Origin: Dysgonamonadaceae bacterium
GTDB lineage: Bacteria > Bacteroidota > Bacteroidia > Bacteroidales > Azobacteroidaceae
Reading direction: 5' to 3'
Length of the DNA: 39,210 nucleotides
Assembly (NCBI GenBank): GCA_031272075.1
Contig: JAISUK010000029.1
Coordinates: 1 to 39,210, forward strand
How positions within the stretch are numbered: the first letter of the stretch is position 1; each line of letters begins with the position of its first letter. Positions 1 through 7,361 of the stretch are shown here, in pieces. The notes under the pieces were generated by a model. That model was not told the DNA's origin and ran no database searches. It worked only from the letters and a program-made list of their open reading frames with translations. The position numbers and the translations under genes are program-made.

Positions 1-302
1 AACTTCTCCGTAGATTTTTCGGGCAGGAACGACGCCTGCCACGTTACGCGGTCGCAGTCAATTCTCATCCTGCCGTTCTCTTTGTCTATCAAATATTTGG
101 GAACGTCCAAATGCGAGAACGTGAACAATTTGAACGGTTTACCGTCCTTGCGGAAGCCGTTCTCGTGCAGCCAGGCGGAATAGTCGCTGTCAGCCCGCGC
201 AATCGCCCTGTAAACAAAAGCGCTCAGTTCGTACTGATAACTCAACGGCAGCCATTCGCCCGCCGCCCGCCTGTCAATGTGTAGTGTCAGTTTAAATCTC
301 AT
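1..302 (-). CDS. cas6: CRISPR-associated endoribonuclease Cas6, N-terminal part, cut by left edge
   Basis: Translating the minus strand from the ATG at 302 gives 100 open codons running off the window. The start reads MRFKLTLHIDRRA, followed by LPLSYQYELSAFVYRAI, YSAWLHENGF, FKLFTFSHLDVPKY and FLPEKSTEK. This order of motifs is the N-terminal ferredoxin-like half of Bacteroidota Cas6, the enzyme that cuts the CRISPR repeat in pre-crRNA to make guide RNAs. The histidine in WLHENG (about residue 45) lies where many Cas6 proteins carry the catalytic histidine. The second domain with its glycine-rich RNA-binding loop would lie outside the window. Only 69 bases separate it from the lipoprotein gene upstream on the same strand, and I see no clear TAnnTTTG promoter between them. 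Cas6 is often the first gene of type I-B operons and also serves type III, so the subtype cannot be told. Family assignment is from motif recognition. Confidence 0.9.
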   Translation of the reverse strand, partial: MRFKLTLHIDRRAAGEWLPLSYQYELSAFVYRAIARADSDYSAWLHENGFRKDGKPFKLFTFSHLDVPKYLIDKENGRMRIDCDRVTWQASFLPEKSTEK

Positions 303-371
303 AAGTTAAATAATTAGATATCATGTCATTTGGCGATAAACTCGCCGCCTTCATCGGCTCGTCGAGTTTAT

Positions 372-3017
372 TTACCGTTCTTGCGCTTGAATCACCCTCA
401 ACACTTTCTCGCCTACTCCGATCTGGTATCCAGCAGTATAGAACAGAATTCCACCATTGCGGGAAAGGAAAACGACAAGCGGAAAATTGTTTTGGAAGTT
501 TAATTGTAAAGCGTTTGATACGGTATTCAGCAACAGCCTGTCTTGATCGATCGTCCGGAGGGTTTGTGCGGGCAGTGGGTAGGTTGACGATCCGTCCTGT
601 GTTTTCAGATAGCGGTCTTCGGGAGTCATCACGAGGAGACCTCCGTCCCATGATTCCAGTTCGGATTTCAATTGAGACAATTCGTGCAAGGTATGTTTGG
701 ATGGTTCTTTGTCAGGGTCGATAAAGCACAATACCAGTCCTTTGTCGTTCGAGAGTTCTTTCAATGTCTTTTTAACGCCCGGTTCCGGTTGTATGACTGT
801 ATTCATATCAACACTGCCCAACAATTTCATTTTCCCTTCGGGATGGGGTAATTTGATATTGATTTTTTTTGTTTCTTCGGGCGATAAAGTAAAATAGGCA
901 GTGCTGATCGTCACAGATCCATCGTCGGCACGGCTACCCGTCATCACACGGTAATAGCCGGTGTCGACTTGAATTGTTGCAGGGAATTGCGACAATGCCG
1001 GATTCCCGTAATAATCCAGCGGATAGAAGTCGTCATGTTCAAATTTCGCCAGGGTGTAATGGATTTCATATTGGGGTTTGACGGGATTGGTCGCATCGTT
1101 TGTGAACTGCACCGTAGCTTTGGCATTCTGCTCTGATTCGATGGTTTGAAACGAGGCGTCAATCCATTGCTTGTTTTCGTAATACTGCGGTTTGTTGGAT
1201 GCAGGATTCAGCCGAGCGGGAATCCCGAAAGTGCGGCACAATGCGACAAACAACACATTGCGGGCGTAGGAGTCGGCAATCCGCAATTCATAAACGCCAG
1301 CTGGAGTTATCGGACAATTGTAATAATTTTCTCCGTCGACAATCCGGATATTTTCTTTGATCCAGCCGATGATTTCCGTAGCAGTCATTTTTGCCGCATC
1401 CAGACCGGACGACAATGCCGAGCGCCACGGACGGATCAACACCCGGTCGATGTGCGGCGATAAGATATAGTTAGCGATGAATGTTTTGTCGTTTCCATAT
1501 TTTGGATCAATGGCGTTGGTGATTTGGTCGTTCAGGTGGTCGTCGAGGAAAGCGGACGGTGTGTCCCGTAAATCTTTTTCCGACAGCGAAGCCAGGAAAG
1601 GAAACAGATAGGGATTGGCATGGTGCCGCCGCATGAATGTCTCCAACGCTTTCCAGTTGCCTTGCGACAGTTGTATGTATTTCCACACAAGGGTTTCGTC
1701 CAGCTGGATTTCTCTCGATAATGCCTGCGCCTGCTGCCTGTTCATGAAGGTCTTCATATAGGCGTCTCTGATGGAATCTTCATAAGCGAATCGTTTGGTA
1801 TTTTCCTGTTGCTTTGCAGGATCAATGCCATTGATCTTTTGTTCTGTCGGAGGAATCAGTTCCATCGTTTCATCGTAGCTGTTCCCCGAATGGCAATCCA
1901 GCGTAACTACAATTTCATGTTGATCGGAAGCAGCTTTGCGATAGCCGTAAGTATCCCCGCTGTTAGCCCACACCACCAGGTCGCCCAGGCCCGTCAACAG
2001 CGAAACGACACCTTCTTTGTCCGTTTTTCCTGCTGCAATCGGATACAATTGAGCATAATTGTAAATTTTAAACTTGACTTGTGCATCTTCTACCGGTAAT
2101 CCGTTGACGTCAACCACTTTCACATTCAATATCCGGGTTTCCGTGTAATTCGGCAACAGATTGATTTTGGAAAACAGGGCGGTTTTCTCGTTTTTTTCTT
2201 CCGGACCATCATATAAACCGAACACATTGGTATGCACCATCATGGCGCGTTTGGCAGGAGCCGTGAACCATGCGACATCCAGTTCCGGTTCCGGCTCGCA
2301 GGCGCCCATATAGTGCCATTTGCCGTCGATCCAGACTTCGACCCATGCGTGGTTGTCGTCCGTGTGCGCCCAACGTGGCGTATAGCATTGACGCGCAGGG
2401 ATTCCGACCGAGCGTAAGGCGGTAACGGTGAATGTGGATTCCTCGCCGCAACGTCCCCAGCTTGTTTTGACCAGTGCCAGAGGCGCCGAAGTCCTTCCAT
2501 CCGTTCCGCGGTAAGTCACTTTTTCATGACACCAATGATTGACCTCCAGTGCCGCTTGCCGCATACTCATCTCCCGAACCCTGTCTTTCAGCTCTTCAAA
2601 GAAATGAATACGGGCATCGTCCAGATTTTCGTTATTAACGCGATAGACAAGCACGAAATGACGGAAAACGGCTTCCGGGATGGTTTTTCCCCACGGGAAG
2701 TAGTCGCGAATCATAAGTGCTGCATTCACTTGTTTCAGGAAAAAATCCCCTGAATAATCTGCCAGATCACACAGAGGCATGTAAGCGTACAGAAATTCCA
2801 GCGCTTCTTTTTGCTCTAATGTCAGTGAGTCATTGTTGAATACGCCAAAGAGCGCCTCATTCCGGTTGACGGCCAATTCCTTGCGTTTCAGAAATTGATT
2901 GTGCACCTCATTCCGGTAGTTTTTGTCACTCAAAAAATGTTTTTCTTTCACGTTGTCGCAAGCGTTAAACAGCGCAAAAGTCAATAAATAAGAGAAAAGT
3001 ATCAATAAACGGTTCAT
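372..3017 (-). CDS. Transglutaminase-like domain lipoprotein with C-terminal thioredoxin-like region
   Basis: An 881-residue secreted protein. The ATG at 3017 is preferred: the longer frame begins with a TTG at 3044, whereas from 3017 a hydrophobic signal runs straight into a lipobox with Cys20 (LFNAC). A transglutaminase/protease-like core follows, with GRCGEES (Cys190), DDNHAWVEVW (His223) and an acidic residue near 247 as the probable Cys-His-Asp triad. After it comes a carboxypeptidase-regulatory-like beta domain (around 300-370), a second, probably inactive transglutaminase-like domain (around 560-650, containing ALCRTFGIPARLNP), a beta-rich linker, and a redoxin-like C-terminus. Substrate is unknown; such proteins in Bacteroidota are inferred to be periplasmic or surface peptidases or amidases. 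It lies 72 bases downstream of the S41 protease and is probably co-transcribed. An inverted repeat (338-344 with 363-369) lies just past the stop codon but has no T tract. Confidence 0.8.
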   Translation of the reverse strand: MNRLLILFSYLLTFALFNACDNVKEKHFLSDKNYRNEVHNQFLKRKELAVNRNEALFGVFNNDSLTLEQKEALEFLYAYMPLCDLADYSGDFFLKQVNAALMIRDYFPWGKTIPEAVFRHFVLVYRVNNENLDDARIHFFEELKDRVREMSMRQAALEVNHWCHEKVTYRGTDGRTSAPLALVKTSWGRCGEESTFTVTALRSVGIPARQCYTPRWAHTDDNHAWVEVWIDGKWHYMGACEPEPELDVAWFTAPAKRAMMVHTNVFGLYDGPEEKNEKTALFSKINLLPNYTETRILNVKVVDVNGLPVEDAQVKFKIYNYAQLYPIAAGKTDKEGVVSLLTGLGDLVVWANSGDTYGYRKAASDQHEIVVTLDCHSGNSYDETMELIPPTEQKINGIDPAKQQENTKRFAYEDSIRDAYMKTFMNRQQAQALSREIQLDETLVWKYIQLSQGNWKALETFMRRHHANPYLFPFLASLSEKDLRDTPSAFLDDHLNDQITNAIDPKYGNDKTFIANYILSPHIDRVLIRPWRSALSSGLDAAKMTATEIIGWIKENIRIVDGENYYNCPITPAGVYELRIADSYARNVLFVALCRTFGIPARLNPASNKPQYYENKQWIDASFQTIESEQNAKATVQFTNDATNPVKPQYEIHYTLAKFEHDDFYPLDYYGNPALSQFPATIQVDTGYYRVMTGSRADDGSVTISTAYFTLSPEETKKINIKLPHPEGKMKLLGSVDMNTVIQPEPGVKKTLKELSNDKGLVLCFIDPDKEPSKHTLHELSQLKSELESWDGGLLVMTPEDRYLKTQDGSSTYPLPAQTLRTIDQDRLLLNTVSNALQLNFQNNFPLVVFLSRNGGILFYTAGYQIGVGEKVLRVIQAQER

Positions 3018-3089
3018 GATATATGTTTTAAATATAATATTCAATGCTAAAGCAGCATCCGCAAAGGAAACGAATCGCAGGCAAACAAA

Positions 3090-4718
3090 TTATCGGTTGC
3101 CACGTAGCAAGTTGGCAAAAGGCTCTTTTTTCAGCGATTCTATTGCTTTTGTGATGACGGGATCGTCTTTCATGATGATCGGATAAACCCATTCGTTGCC
3201 CAGAACATTGCCCGCGATGTATCCGATGGTATATTTTTCGATCAACTTTGAAGAAATATAGATTAGATTGGTTCGTCGTTTGATCCCCTGCGATTCGGCA
3301 AACTCGACCACTTCATTCAAAATCGGTTGCGATTTCAGATATTGATACAGTGATTCGTAATCCTTGAATTTTTTCAATTGATCCCTTCTCGAATCGACAT
3401 ATCTGAACGCATAACGGTAGAATATTTCGGTGTTTTCAAGATTCATGAAGTAGGAAGTGATGCCGGTGGTGTCTCTGGGCACAAAAATATCGGGCATGAT
3501 ACCTCCGCCGCCATAGACGACGCGTCCTGAGGAGGTATAATATTTCAGGTTTTCGTCAAATTTGATGCTGTCCTGAAAGAACGATTCCCCGTGTGAGAAT
3601 CGGTCGATCCAATCCTGCTCATAGATGTCGGATTTTCCTAAAACATAATCCCTTTGGATACAGCGACCTGAAGGGGTGTAATAGCGGGCAATGGTCAGTC
3701 GCAAAGCTGAGCCGTCGGAGAGTTGTATCGGCTTTTGCACCAATCCTTTTCCATAAGAGCGGCGTCCGATGATCAAGCCGCGGTCATTGTCCTGCATAGC
3801 GCCTGCGAATACTTCGCTGGCAGAGGCGGAAAGTTCGTCCATCAGCACCACCAACCGGTTATTCTGGAAAGAACCCGTTCCGTTCGCTACCGCTTCGACC
3901 TTTTGAACCGATTTGCCTTCGGTATACACAATCAATTGTCCGGGAGAGAGGAAATCGTTTGCCATGTTGATGGCGATATCCAAAATGCCTCCGGGATTGG
4001 ATCGCAAATCGAGAATAAAAGCGGTGCATCCGGCATTAGAAAGTTTGGCAAGCGCCTGTAAAAATTCATCGTAGGTAGATCGTGCGAATTTCTGTATTTT
4101 TAGAAGTCCGATGCCTTCGTCTACCTGATAACTGGCCAGTATCGTATTTTCCGAAATGCTCCCGCGGATGATCTCGTAATCGACAATCTGGTCGGCAGTT
4201 TTTTTCTTGATTCCGATCCTGACTTTTGTACCGATCACACCCCGCAGCCTGTCTTTTATCGAATCGACGGATATGCCCGCGCCCGTAAAGACGGAATCTT
4301 CGATGGTGACCAGCCTGTCGCCGGCTTCTATCCCCGCCTGTTCCGACGGGCCGCCCTCAATCACGTTTACGACCATGATGGTGTCTTCCTGCACCACAAA
4401 ACCAATGCCGATGCCGCCAAAACTGCCTTCCAGTTCTTCATTCGTTCGCAAGATCTGGTCGGCGGGAATATAAGACGAATGGGGGTCCAGTTCGTTGATC
4501 AATTCGGGGATTACGTTTTCTACCATGTCTTTCATATTTACCGAATCCACATATTCTTCTTCTATCAGATCCATAATCACGTTCACTTTGTTTCCGTAAG
4601 AAAGGAAAAGTTTACGCCCCAGGGTTTTACTGGAGAAATAATTCCCCAGCACAAATCCTAGTATTAAAGTGAATAATACGGTAAAAAATATCCGCCAAGA
4701 TATATTTCGAAATGCCAT
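3090..4718 (-). CDS. S41-family C-terminal processing peptidase
   Basis: A 542-residue periplasmic serine protease of the CtpA/Tsp family, which trims or degrades envelope proteins from exposed C-termini. One N-terminal membrane segment (about residues 9-27) anchors it. A PDZ domain follows (about 95-170, with GGIGIGF and AGIEAGDRL), then the S41 catalytic domain. SASASEVF gives the catalytic serine at 299 and SYGKGLVQ the catalytic lysine at 324. The 25-residue spacing equals that of Ser430-Lys455 in E. coli Tsp. ILDLRSNPGG (about 235-244) is the usual substrate-pocket motif. A C-terminal extension of about 150 residues has no recognised domain. The gene starts 11 bases after the dCMP deaminase stop, so the two are surely one transcription unit. 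Confidence 0.93.
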   Translation of the reverse strand: MAFRNISWRIFFTVLFTLILGFVLGNYFSSKTLGRKLFLSYGNKVNVIMDLIEEEYVDSVNMKDMVENVIPELINELDPHSSYIPADQILRTNEELEGSFGGIGIGFVVQEDTIMVVNVIEGGPSEQAGIEAGDRLVTIEDSVFTGAGISVDSIKDRLRGVIGTKVRIGIKKKTADQIVDYEIIRGSISENTILASYQVDEGIGLLKIQKFARSTYDEFLQALAKLSNAGCTAFILDLRSNPGGILDIAINMANDFLSPGQLIVYTEGKSVQKVEAVANGTGSFQNNRLVVLMDELSASASEVFAGAMQDNDRGLIIGRRSYGKGLVQKPIQLSDGSALRLTIARYYTPSGRCIQRDYVLGKSDIYEQDWIDRFSHGESFFQDSIKFDENLKYYTSSGRVVYGGGGIMPDIFVPRDTTGITSYFMNLENTEIFYRYAFRYVDSRRDQLKKFKDYESLYQYLKSQPILNEVVEFAESQGIKRRTNLIYISSKLIEKYTIGYIAGNVLGNEWVYPIIMKDDPVITKAIESLKKEPFANLLRGNR

Positions 4719-4729
4719 GTCGTATAAAA

Positions 4730-5185
4730 CTAACTTTGAACTTCCTCTAAATCTATATAAACCACCTCTATGTCGGCACGTTTTAGCAATTGAATCCCAT
4801 CGTCCAACCTGTATTTTTCTGAATACACGATGCGTTTAATGCCTGCCTGAATAATCAATTTGGCACATTCAATGCAAGGCGATGCGGTAACATACAACGT
4901 TGCATCTCTGCTGCTGTTGTTTGAGCAGGCGATTTTTGTGATCGCATTAGCTTCAGCGTGTAAAACGTATGGCTTGGTGACAAAATTTTCGTCTTCGCAA
5001 TTGTTTTCAAATCCCGAAGGCGTGCCGTTGTAGCCGTCGGAAATAATCATTTTGTCTTTCACAATCAAGACACCCACTTGTCTGCGCTTGCAATAAGAGT
5101 TCTCCGCCCATATTTTTGCCATGCGTAAATATCGTTTGTCAAGTGCCAGTTGTTTATTCTCTATATTATTATCCATAGATTTCAT
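4730..5185 (-). CDS. dCMP deaminase family protein
   Basis: A 151-residue zinc-dependent cytidine/deoxycytidylate deaminase. The active site shows HAE (His76-Ala-Glu78; Glu is the proton shuttle) and PCIEC (Cys104, Cys107), which together with the histidine bind zinc. Members deaminate dCMP to dUMP, feeding thymidylate synthesis; the ComE operon protein 2 family is the same group. GYNGTPSGF (51-59) is the conserved substrate loop. The start at 5185 is chosen over an internal Met four codons later, because the context ACGTATGAAA is identical to the starts of glnK and secE and the leader element ends exactly there. It is the first gene of the leftward operon, ahead of the S41 protease. Dependence on dCTP, typical of some members, cannot be judged. 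Confidence 0.9.
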   Translation of the reverse strand: MKSMDNNIENKQLALDKRYLRMAKIWAENSYCKRRQVGVLIVKDKMIISDGYNGTPSGFENNCEDENFVTKPYVLHAEANAITKIACSNNSSRDATLYVTASPCIECAKLIIQAGIKRIVYSEKYRLDDGIQLLKRADIEVVYIDLEEVQS

Positions 5186-5274
5186 ACGTCAATAATTTGT
5201 TTTTAAAGGTCGTATGGAACTCGCATGTCATGATTGTCATCAACTTGGATGTTCGAAAATCATGCTCGTTTCAT
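5186..5274 (-). repeat. Leader element copy A, upstream of dCMP deaminase
   Basis: On the minus strand the 66 bases from 5274 to 5209 match 23169-23234 (copy B) at 63 positions. A short AT-rich tail then ends at the deaminase start codon. The ends can pair: GCATG (5265-5261) with CATGC (5227-5223), and AAC with GTT outside it, enclosing facing GA/GA dinucleotides that could form tandem G-A pairs in RNA. A candidate -7 box (5291-5298) places the transcript start near 5285, so the element would fill nearly the whole 5' untranslated region. It is not coding: the frame opening at its ATGAAACG meets a stop after four codons. Confidence 0.85.
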
Positions 5275-5290
5275 GTTGATTCCAAATGTG

Positions 5291-5298
5291 CAAAGTTA
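5291..5298 (-). promoter_or_regulatory. Candidate -7 promoter box for the deaminase operon
   Basis: The minus strand reads TAACTTTG, matching the Bacteroidota -7 consensus TAnnTTTG. No good -33 TTTG is seen about 20 bases upstream (region 5315-5325), so this is a one-box prediction. It would give an untranslated leader of about 100 bases consisting of leader element copy A. Confidence 0.5.
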
Positions 5299-5336
5299 AG
5301 ATATTCCATCGAATAAAAGAAAAAAATATATTTTCT

Positions 5337-5368
5337 TTTGTTTATATCTAAAATTTACCGTACCTTTG
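5337..5368 (+). promoter_or_regulatory. Promoter for rpsU
   Basis: TTTG at 5337-5340 and TACCTTTG at 5361-5368, separated by 20 bases, match both boxes of the Bacteroidota housekeeping promoter. Transcription would begin near 5374, leaving an A-rich leader of about 50 bases with no Shine-Dalgarno sequence. It fires away from the deaminase promoter in a compact divergent region. Confidence 0.8.
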
Positions 5369-5424
5369 CAAGCCGAAAACAAATAAACAATATTAAAAAG
5401 ATTCAATATTATTTAAAAACGATT

Positions 5425-5616
5425 ATGATTATTGTTCCATTAAAAGAAGGCGAGAATATAGAACGCGCCTTAAAAAAGTTCAAGAAAAAATTTGAAAAGA
5501 CGGGGATTGTGAAGGAATTAAGAAAACGGCAGGCTTTTTCAAAGCCCTCTGTTGAAAAGAGAAAACAAAAAATTCACGCAATTTACGTTCAGAAACTTTT
5601 TTTATCGGAAGAATAA
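5425..5616 (+). CDS. rpsU: 30S ribosomal protein bS21
   Basis: A 63-residue basic protein beginning MIIVPLKEGENIERALK and ending with HAIYVQKLFLSEE, the standard length and sequence pattern of bS21 in Bacteroidota. The frame is open upstream to 5338, but those codons lie over the promoter and are not plausible coding sequence, so the ATG at 5425 is used. bS21 sits near the 3' end of 16S rRNA; in Bacteroidota ribosomes it takes part in burying the anti-Shine-Dalgarno sequence (established for the phylum). No Shine-Dalgarno is seen before this gene. It is followed after 45 bases by the Xer recombinase. Confidence 0.96.
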   Translation: MIIVPLKEGENIERALKKFKKKFEKTGIVKELRKRQAFSKPSVEKRKQKIHAIYVQKLFLSEE

Positions 5617-5661
5617 ATCCGAAATTTTTATTATCTTCGTTGCATCAAATGACAAAATCCT

Positions 5662-6552
5662 ATGTTGATAGCGTCTTTTTTGCAATACCTCCGTTATGAA
5701 AAGAATCATTCTTTTCATACGGTCGCTTCATATAAAAATGATTTGAATCAGTTCAAAGAATTTGTGATTCACGAAAAACAGGTTTTTGATCCGCTGGAAG
5801 TGGACAGGGCGATTGTGCGGCATTGGATTGTGTCCTTGTCCGCCCAAGGCTATTCCCCCTTGTCGGTCAATCGAAAACTCAGCGCATTGAAATCATTTTT
5901 CAAATATTTATGCAGGCTGTCGATCGTCCCTTCCAATCCCATCAGCAAAATCTCCGGCCCGAAAGCAGGCAAATCGTTGCCTTCATTTATCAAAGAGAAA
6001 GAAATGCTGATGTTGCTGGATTCGGAGAGCGATGTTGCGGATTTGACGTTTGAAGCGATACGCGACCGGACAATATTGGATGTTTTTTATTCCACCGGAA
6101 TGCGATGCGCCGAACTGGTCGGTTTGCGGGATAAGGATGTAGATATTAATAATGGTATCATCAAAGTGACAGGCAAAAGAAATAAACAGCGCTTGATTCC
6201 TTTTTCGGACAATCTGAGGGAGACGTTGAATCATTATCTGGAAAAACGGAACGAGGTCATCATCCCGAATCCCGACGTCGCTTTTTTTATAAGGAAGAGC
6301 GGAAAACCATTGTCTAATAACATTGTATATAATATTGTAACACGGAAACTTTCGGAAATCCCGAATTTATCCAAGCGGAGTCCTCATGTCTTGCGGCACT
6401 CGTTTGCCACCAGCATGCTGAACAACGGTGCGGACTTGAATGCCGTAAAAGAACTTTTAGGGCATGCCAGTCTGTCATCCACAGAAGTGTATACTCACAC
6501 AACCTTTGAAGAATTAAAAAAAGTGTATCACCAGGCTCATCCACGAGCCTAA
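5662..6552 (+). CDS. xerC: Xer-type tyrosine recombinase
   Basis: A 296-residue site-specific recombinase of the XerC/XerD type, which resolves chromosome dimers at dif during cell division. The N-terminal SAM-like core-binding domain (about 1-90) is followed by the catalytic domain with Arg148 (STGMRCAEL), Lys172 (GKRNKQR), His242 and Arg245 (HVLRHSFAT), His268 (LLGHAS) and nucleophile Tyr277 (STEVYTHT). Length is exactly that of Xer proteins, and the position between rpsU and hpf is a housekeeping position in Bacteroidales, which argues against a mobile-element integrase. XerC versus XerD cannot be settled from sequence alone. A weak TATCTTCG box lies upstream near 5630, but read-through from the rpsU promoter is more likely. 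Confidence 0.92.
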   Translation: MLIASFLQYLRYEKNHSFHTVASYKNDLNQFKEFVIHEKQVFDPLEVDRAIVRHWIVSLSAQGYSPLSVNRKLSALKSFFKYLCRLSIVPSNPISKISGPKAGKSLPSFIKEKEMLMLLDSESDVADLTFEAIRDRTILDVFYSTGMRCAELVGLRDKDVDINNGIIKVTGKRNKQRLIPFSDNLRETLNHYLEKRNEVIIPNPDVAFFIRKSGKPLSNNIVYNIVTRKLSEIPNLSKRSPHVLRHSFATSMLNNGADLNAVKELLGHASLSSTEVYTHTTFEELKKVYHQAHPRA

Positions 6553-6560
6553 AAAAATTA

Positions 6561-6567
6561 AGGAGGG
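6561..6567 (+). promoter_or_regulatory. Strong Shine-Dalgarno sequence before hpf
   Basis: AGGAGGG lies six T residues before the hpf ATG, close to ideal spacing and near-perfect pairing with the 16S anti-Shine-Dalgarno. It begins eight bases after the xerC stop. I see no comparable site before the neighbouring ribosomal protein and polymerase genes, which have AT-rich leaders as usual in Bacteroidota. Confidence 0.9.
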
Positions 6568-6573
6568 TTTTTT

Positions 6574-6873
6574 ATGAAAATCAGAATTCAACCTATTCAT
6601 TTTGAAGCTAGTCAGCAATTGGAAAAGTTTATCCAAAAAAAAGTAAGTAAATTGGATAAGTACTACGACGGTATTCTTACTGCAGAAATTGTATTGAAAG
6701 TCATCAAACCGGAGTCGGCCATGAACAAAGATGCCGCGATCAAACTGGCCGTTCCCGGACAGGATTTCTTTGCTACGAAAACCAGCGATACGTTTGAGGA
6801 ATCCATTGACACTGTTGTCGATGCGTTGCAAAAACAACTGGTGAAATTCAAAGAAAAGCAAAAGAATAAATAA
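6574..6873 (+). CDS. hpf: Ribosome hibernation-promoting factor, short form
   Basis: A 99-residue protein starting MKIRIQPIHFEASQQLEKF with the beta-alpha-beta-beta-beta-alpha pattern of the HPF/RaiA family. These proteins bind the A and P sites of the 30S subunit in resting cells and block translation. At 99 residues it is the short form and lacks the C-terminal dimerisation domain of long HPF. The lysine-rich C-terminus (KFKEKQKNK) fits rRNA binding. It follows xerC by 21 bases and carries the strong Shine-Dalgarno described separately. The tRNA-tuf promoter starts only 18 bases after its stop codon. Confidence 0.94.
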   Translation: MKIRIQPIHFEASQQLEKFIQKKVSKLDKYYDGILTAEIVLKVIKPESAMNKDAAIKLAVPGQDFFATKTSDTFEESIDTVVDALQKQLVKFKEKQKNK

Positions 6874-6890
6874 AAAAATGCCTTTTATTT

Positions 6891-6921
6891 TTTGCAGATA
6901 CAAAAAATATGCCTAAATTTG
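6891..6921 (+). promoter_or_regulatory. Promoter of the tRNA-tuf operon
   Basis: TTTG (6891-6894), a 19-base spacer and TAAATTTG (6914-6921) form one of the best promoters in the window. Predicted transcription start is near 6927, inside the hairpin that follows. It serves four tRNAs, tuf and perhaps genes further down. Confidence 0.85.
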
Positions 6922-6957
6922 CAGCCGTTTCGACTTTTTTCGGAGCCGAAGCGGCTG
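6922..6957 (+). other. Stable hairpin at the 5' end of the tRNA-tuf transcript
   Basis: CAGCCGTTTCG (6922-6932) pairs with CGAAGCGGCTG (6947-6957): eleven pairs with one G-U, loop of 14 bases. It abuts the -7 box and ends six bases before tRNA-Thr. It could protect the 5' end, act as an RNase processing site or attenuate; only TTT follows, so it is a poor terminator. If transcription starts at about 6927, the first few bases of the left arm would be missing from the RNA. Confidence 0.6.
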
Positions 6958-6963
6958 TTTGTT

Positions 6964-7037
6964 GCCTCTTTAGCTCAGCTGGCCAGAGCACGTGATTTGT
7001 AATCTCGGGGTCGTTGGTTCGAATCCGACAAGAGGCT
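6964..7037 (+). tRNA. tRNA-Thr (anticodon TGT)
   Basis: A complete 74-base cloverleaf. Acceptor GCCTCTT pairs with AAGAGGC, discriminator T. The anticodon loop is TTTGTAA and the T-loop TTCGAAT. The anticodon stem CGTGA/TCTCG has a T-T mismatch at its middle pair. CCA is not encoded. First of a four-tRNA cluster ahead of tuf. Confidence 0.95.
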
Positions 7038-7120
7038 CAGACAAATGAACAATTAATAATGAAAAATGGGAAACGGAAAATGTCATCAATTGTTAATTGT
7101 TTATAAAAAAAAAGAAAATC

Positions 7121-7203
7121 GGGCGGTTACCAGAGTGGCCAAATGGGGCTGACTGTAACTCAGCTGGCTTACGCCTTCGGTGGTTCGAATCCATCACCGC
7201 CCA
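7121..7203 (+). tRNA. tRNA-Tyr (anticodon GTA)
   Basis: An 83-base class II tRNA. GGGCGGT pairs with ACCGCCC, the anticodon stem is GCTGA/TCAGC around loop CTGTAAC, a long variable arm follows, and the discriminator is A. CCA is not encoded. Confidence 0.95.
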
Positions 7204-7212
7204 CAAAAAATT

Positions 7213-7285
7213 GCGGAAGTAGCTCAGTCGATAGAGCATTAGCCTTCCAAGCTGAGGGTCGCGGGTTTGAGTCCCGTCTTCCGCT
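7213..7285 (+). tRNA. tRNA-Gly (anticodon TCC)
   Basis: A 73-base cloverleaf. GCGGAAG pairs with CTTCCGC, the anticodon arm is TTAGC/GCTGA around CTTCCAA, and the T-loop is TTTGAGT. It starts nine bases after tRNA-Tyr and ends four bases before the next tRNA. CCA is not encoded. Confidence 0.95.
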
Positions 7286-7289
7286 CTTT

Positions 7290-7361
<72 letters not shown>

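Noticed and set aside
338..369. Inverted repeat (338-344 with 363-369) after the lipoprotein gene, considered as a terminator.
   Set aside because: Seven pairs with a long loop and no T tract on the minus strand; too weak to call.
3018..3044. Nine-codon N-terminal extension of the transglutaminase-like lipoprotein.
   Set aside because: It begins with TTG, and the ATG at 3017 starts a proper lipoprotein signal peptide.
5338..5424. Upstream extension of the rpsU reading frame.
   Set aside because: It covers the -33/-7 promoter, and bS21 proteins start at MIIVP.
7038..7120. The 83-base gap between tRNA-Thr and tRNA-Tyr examined for another tRNA or small gene.
   Set aside because: AT-rich, with no cloverleaf or plausible frame; only a short TCAATTGTTAATTG palindrome-like stretch is visible.
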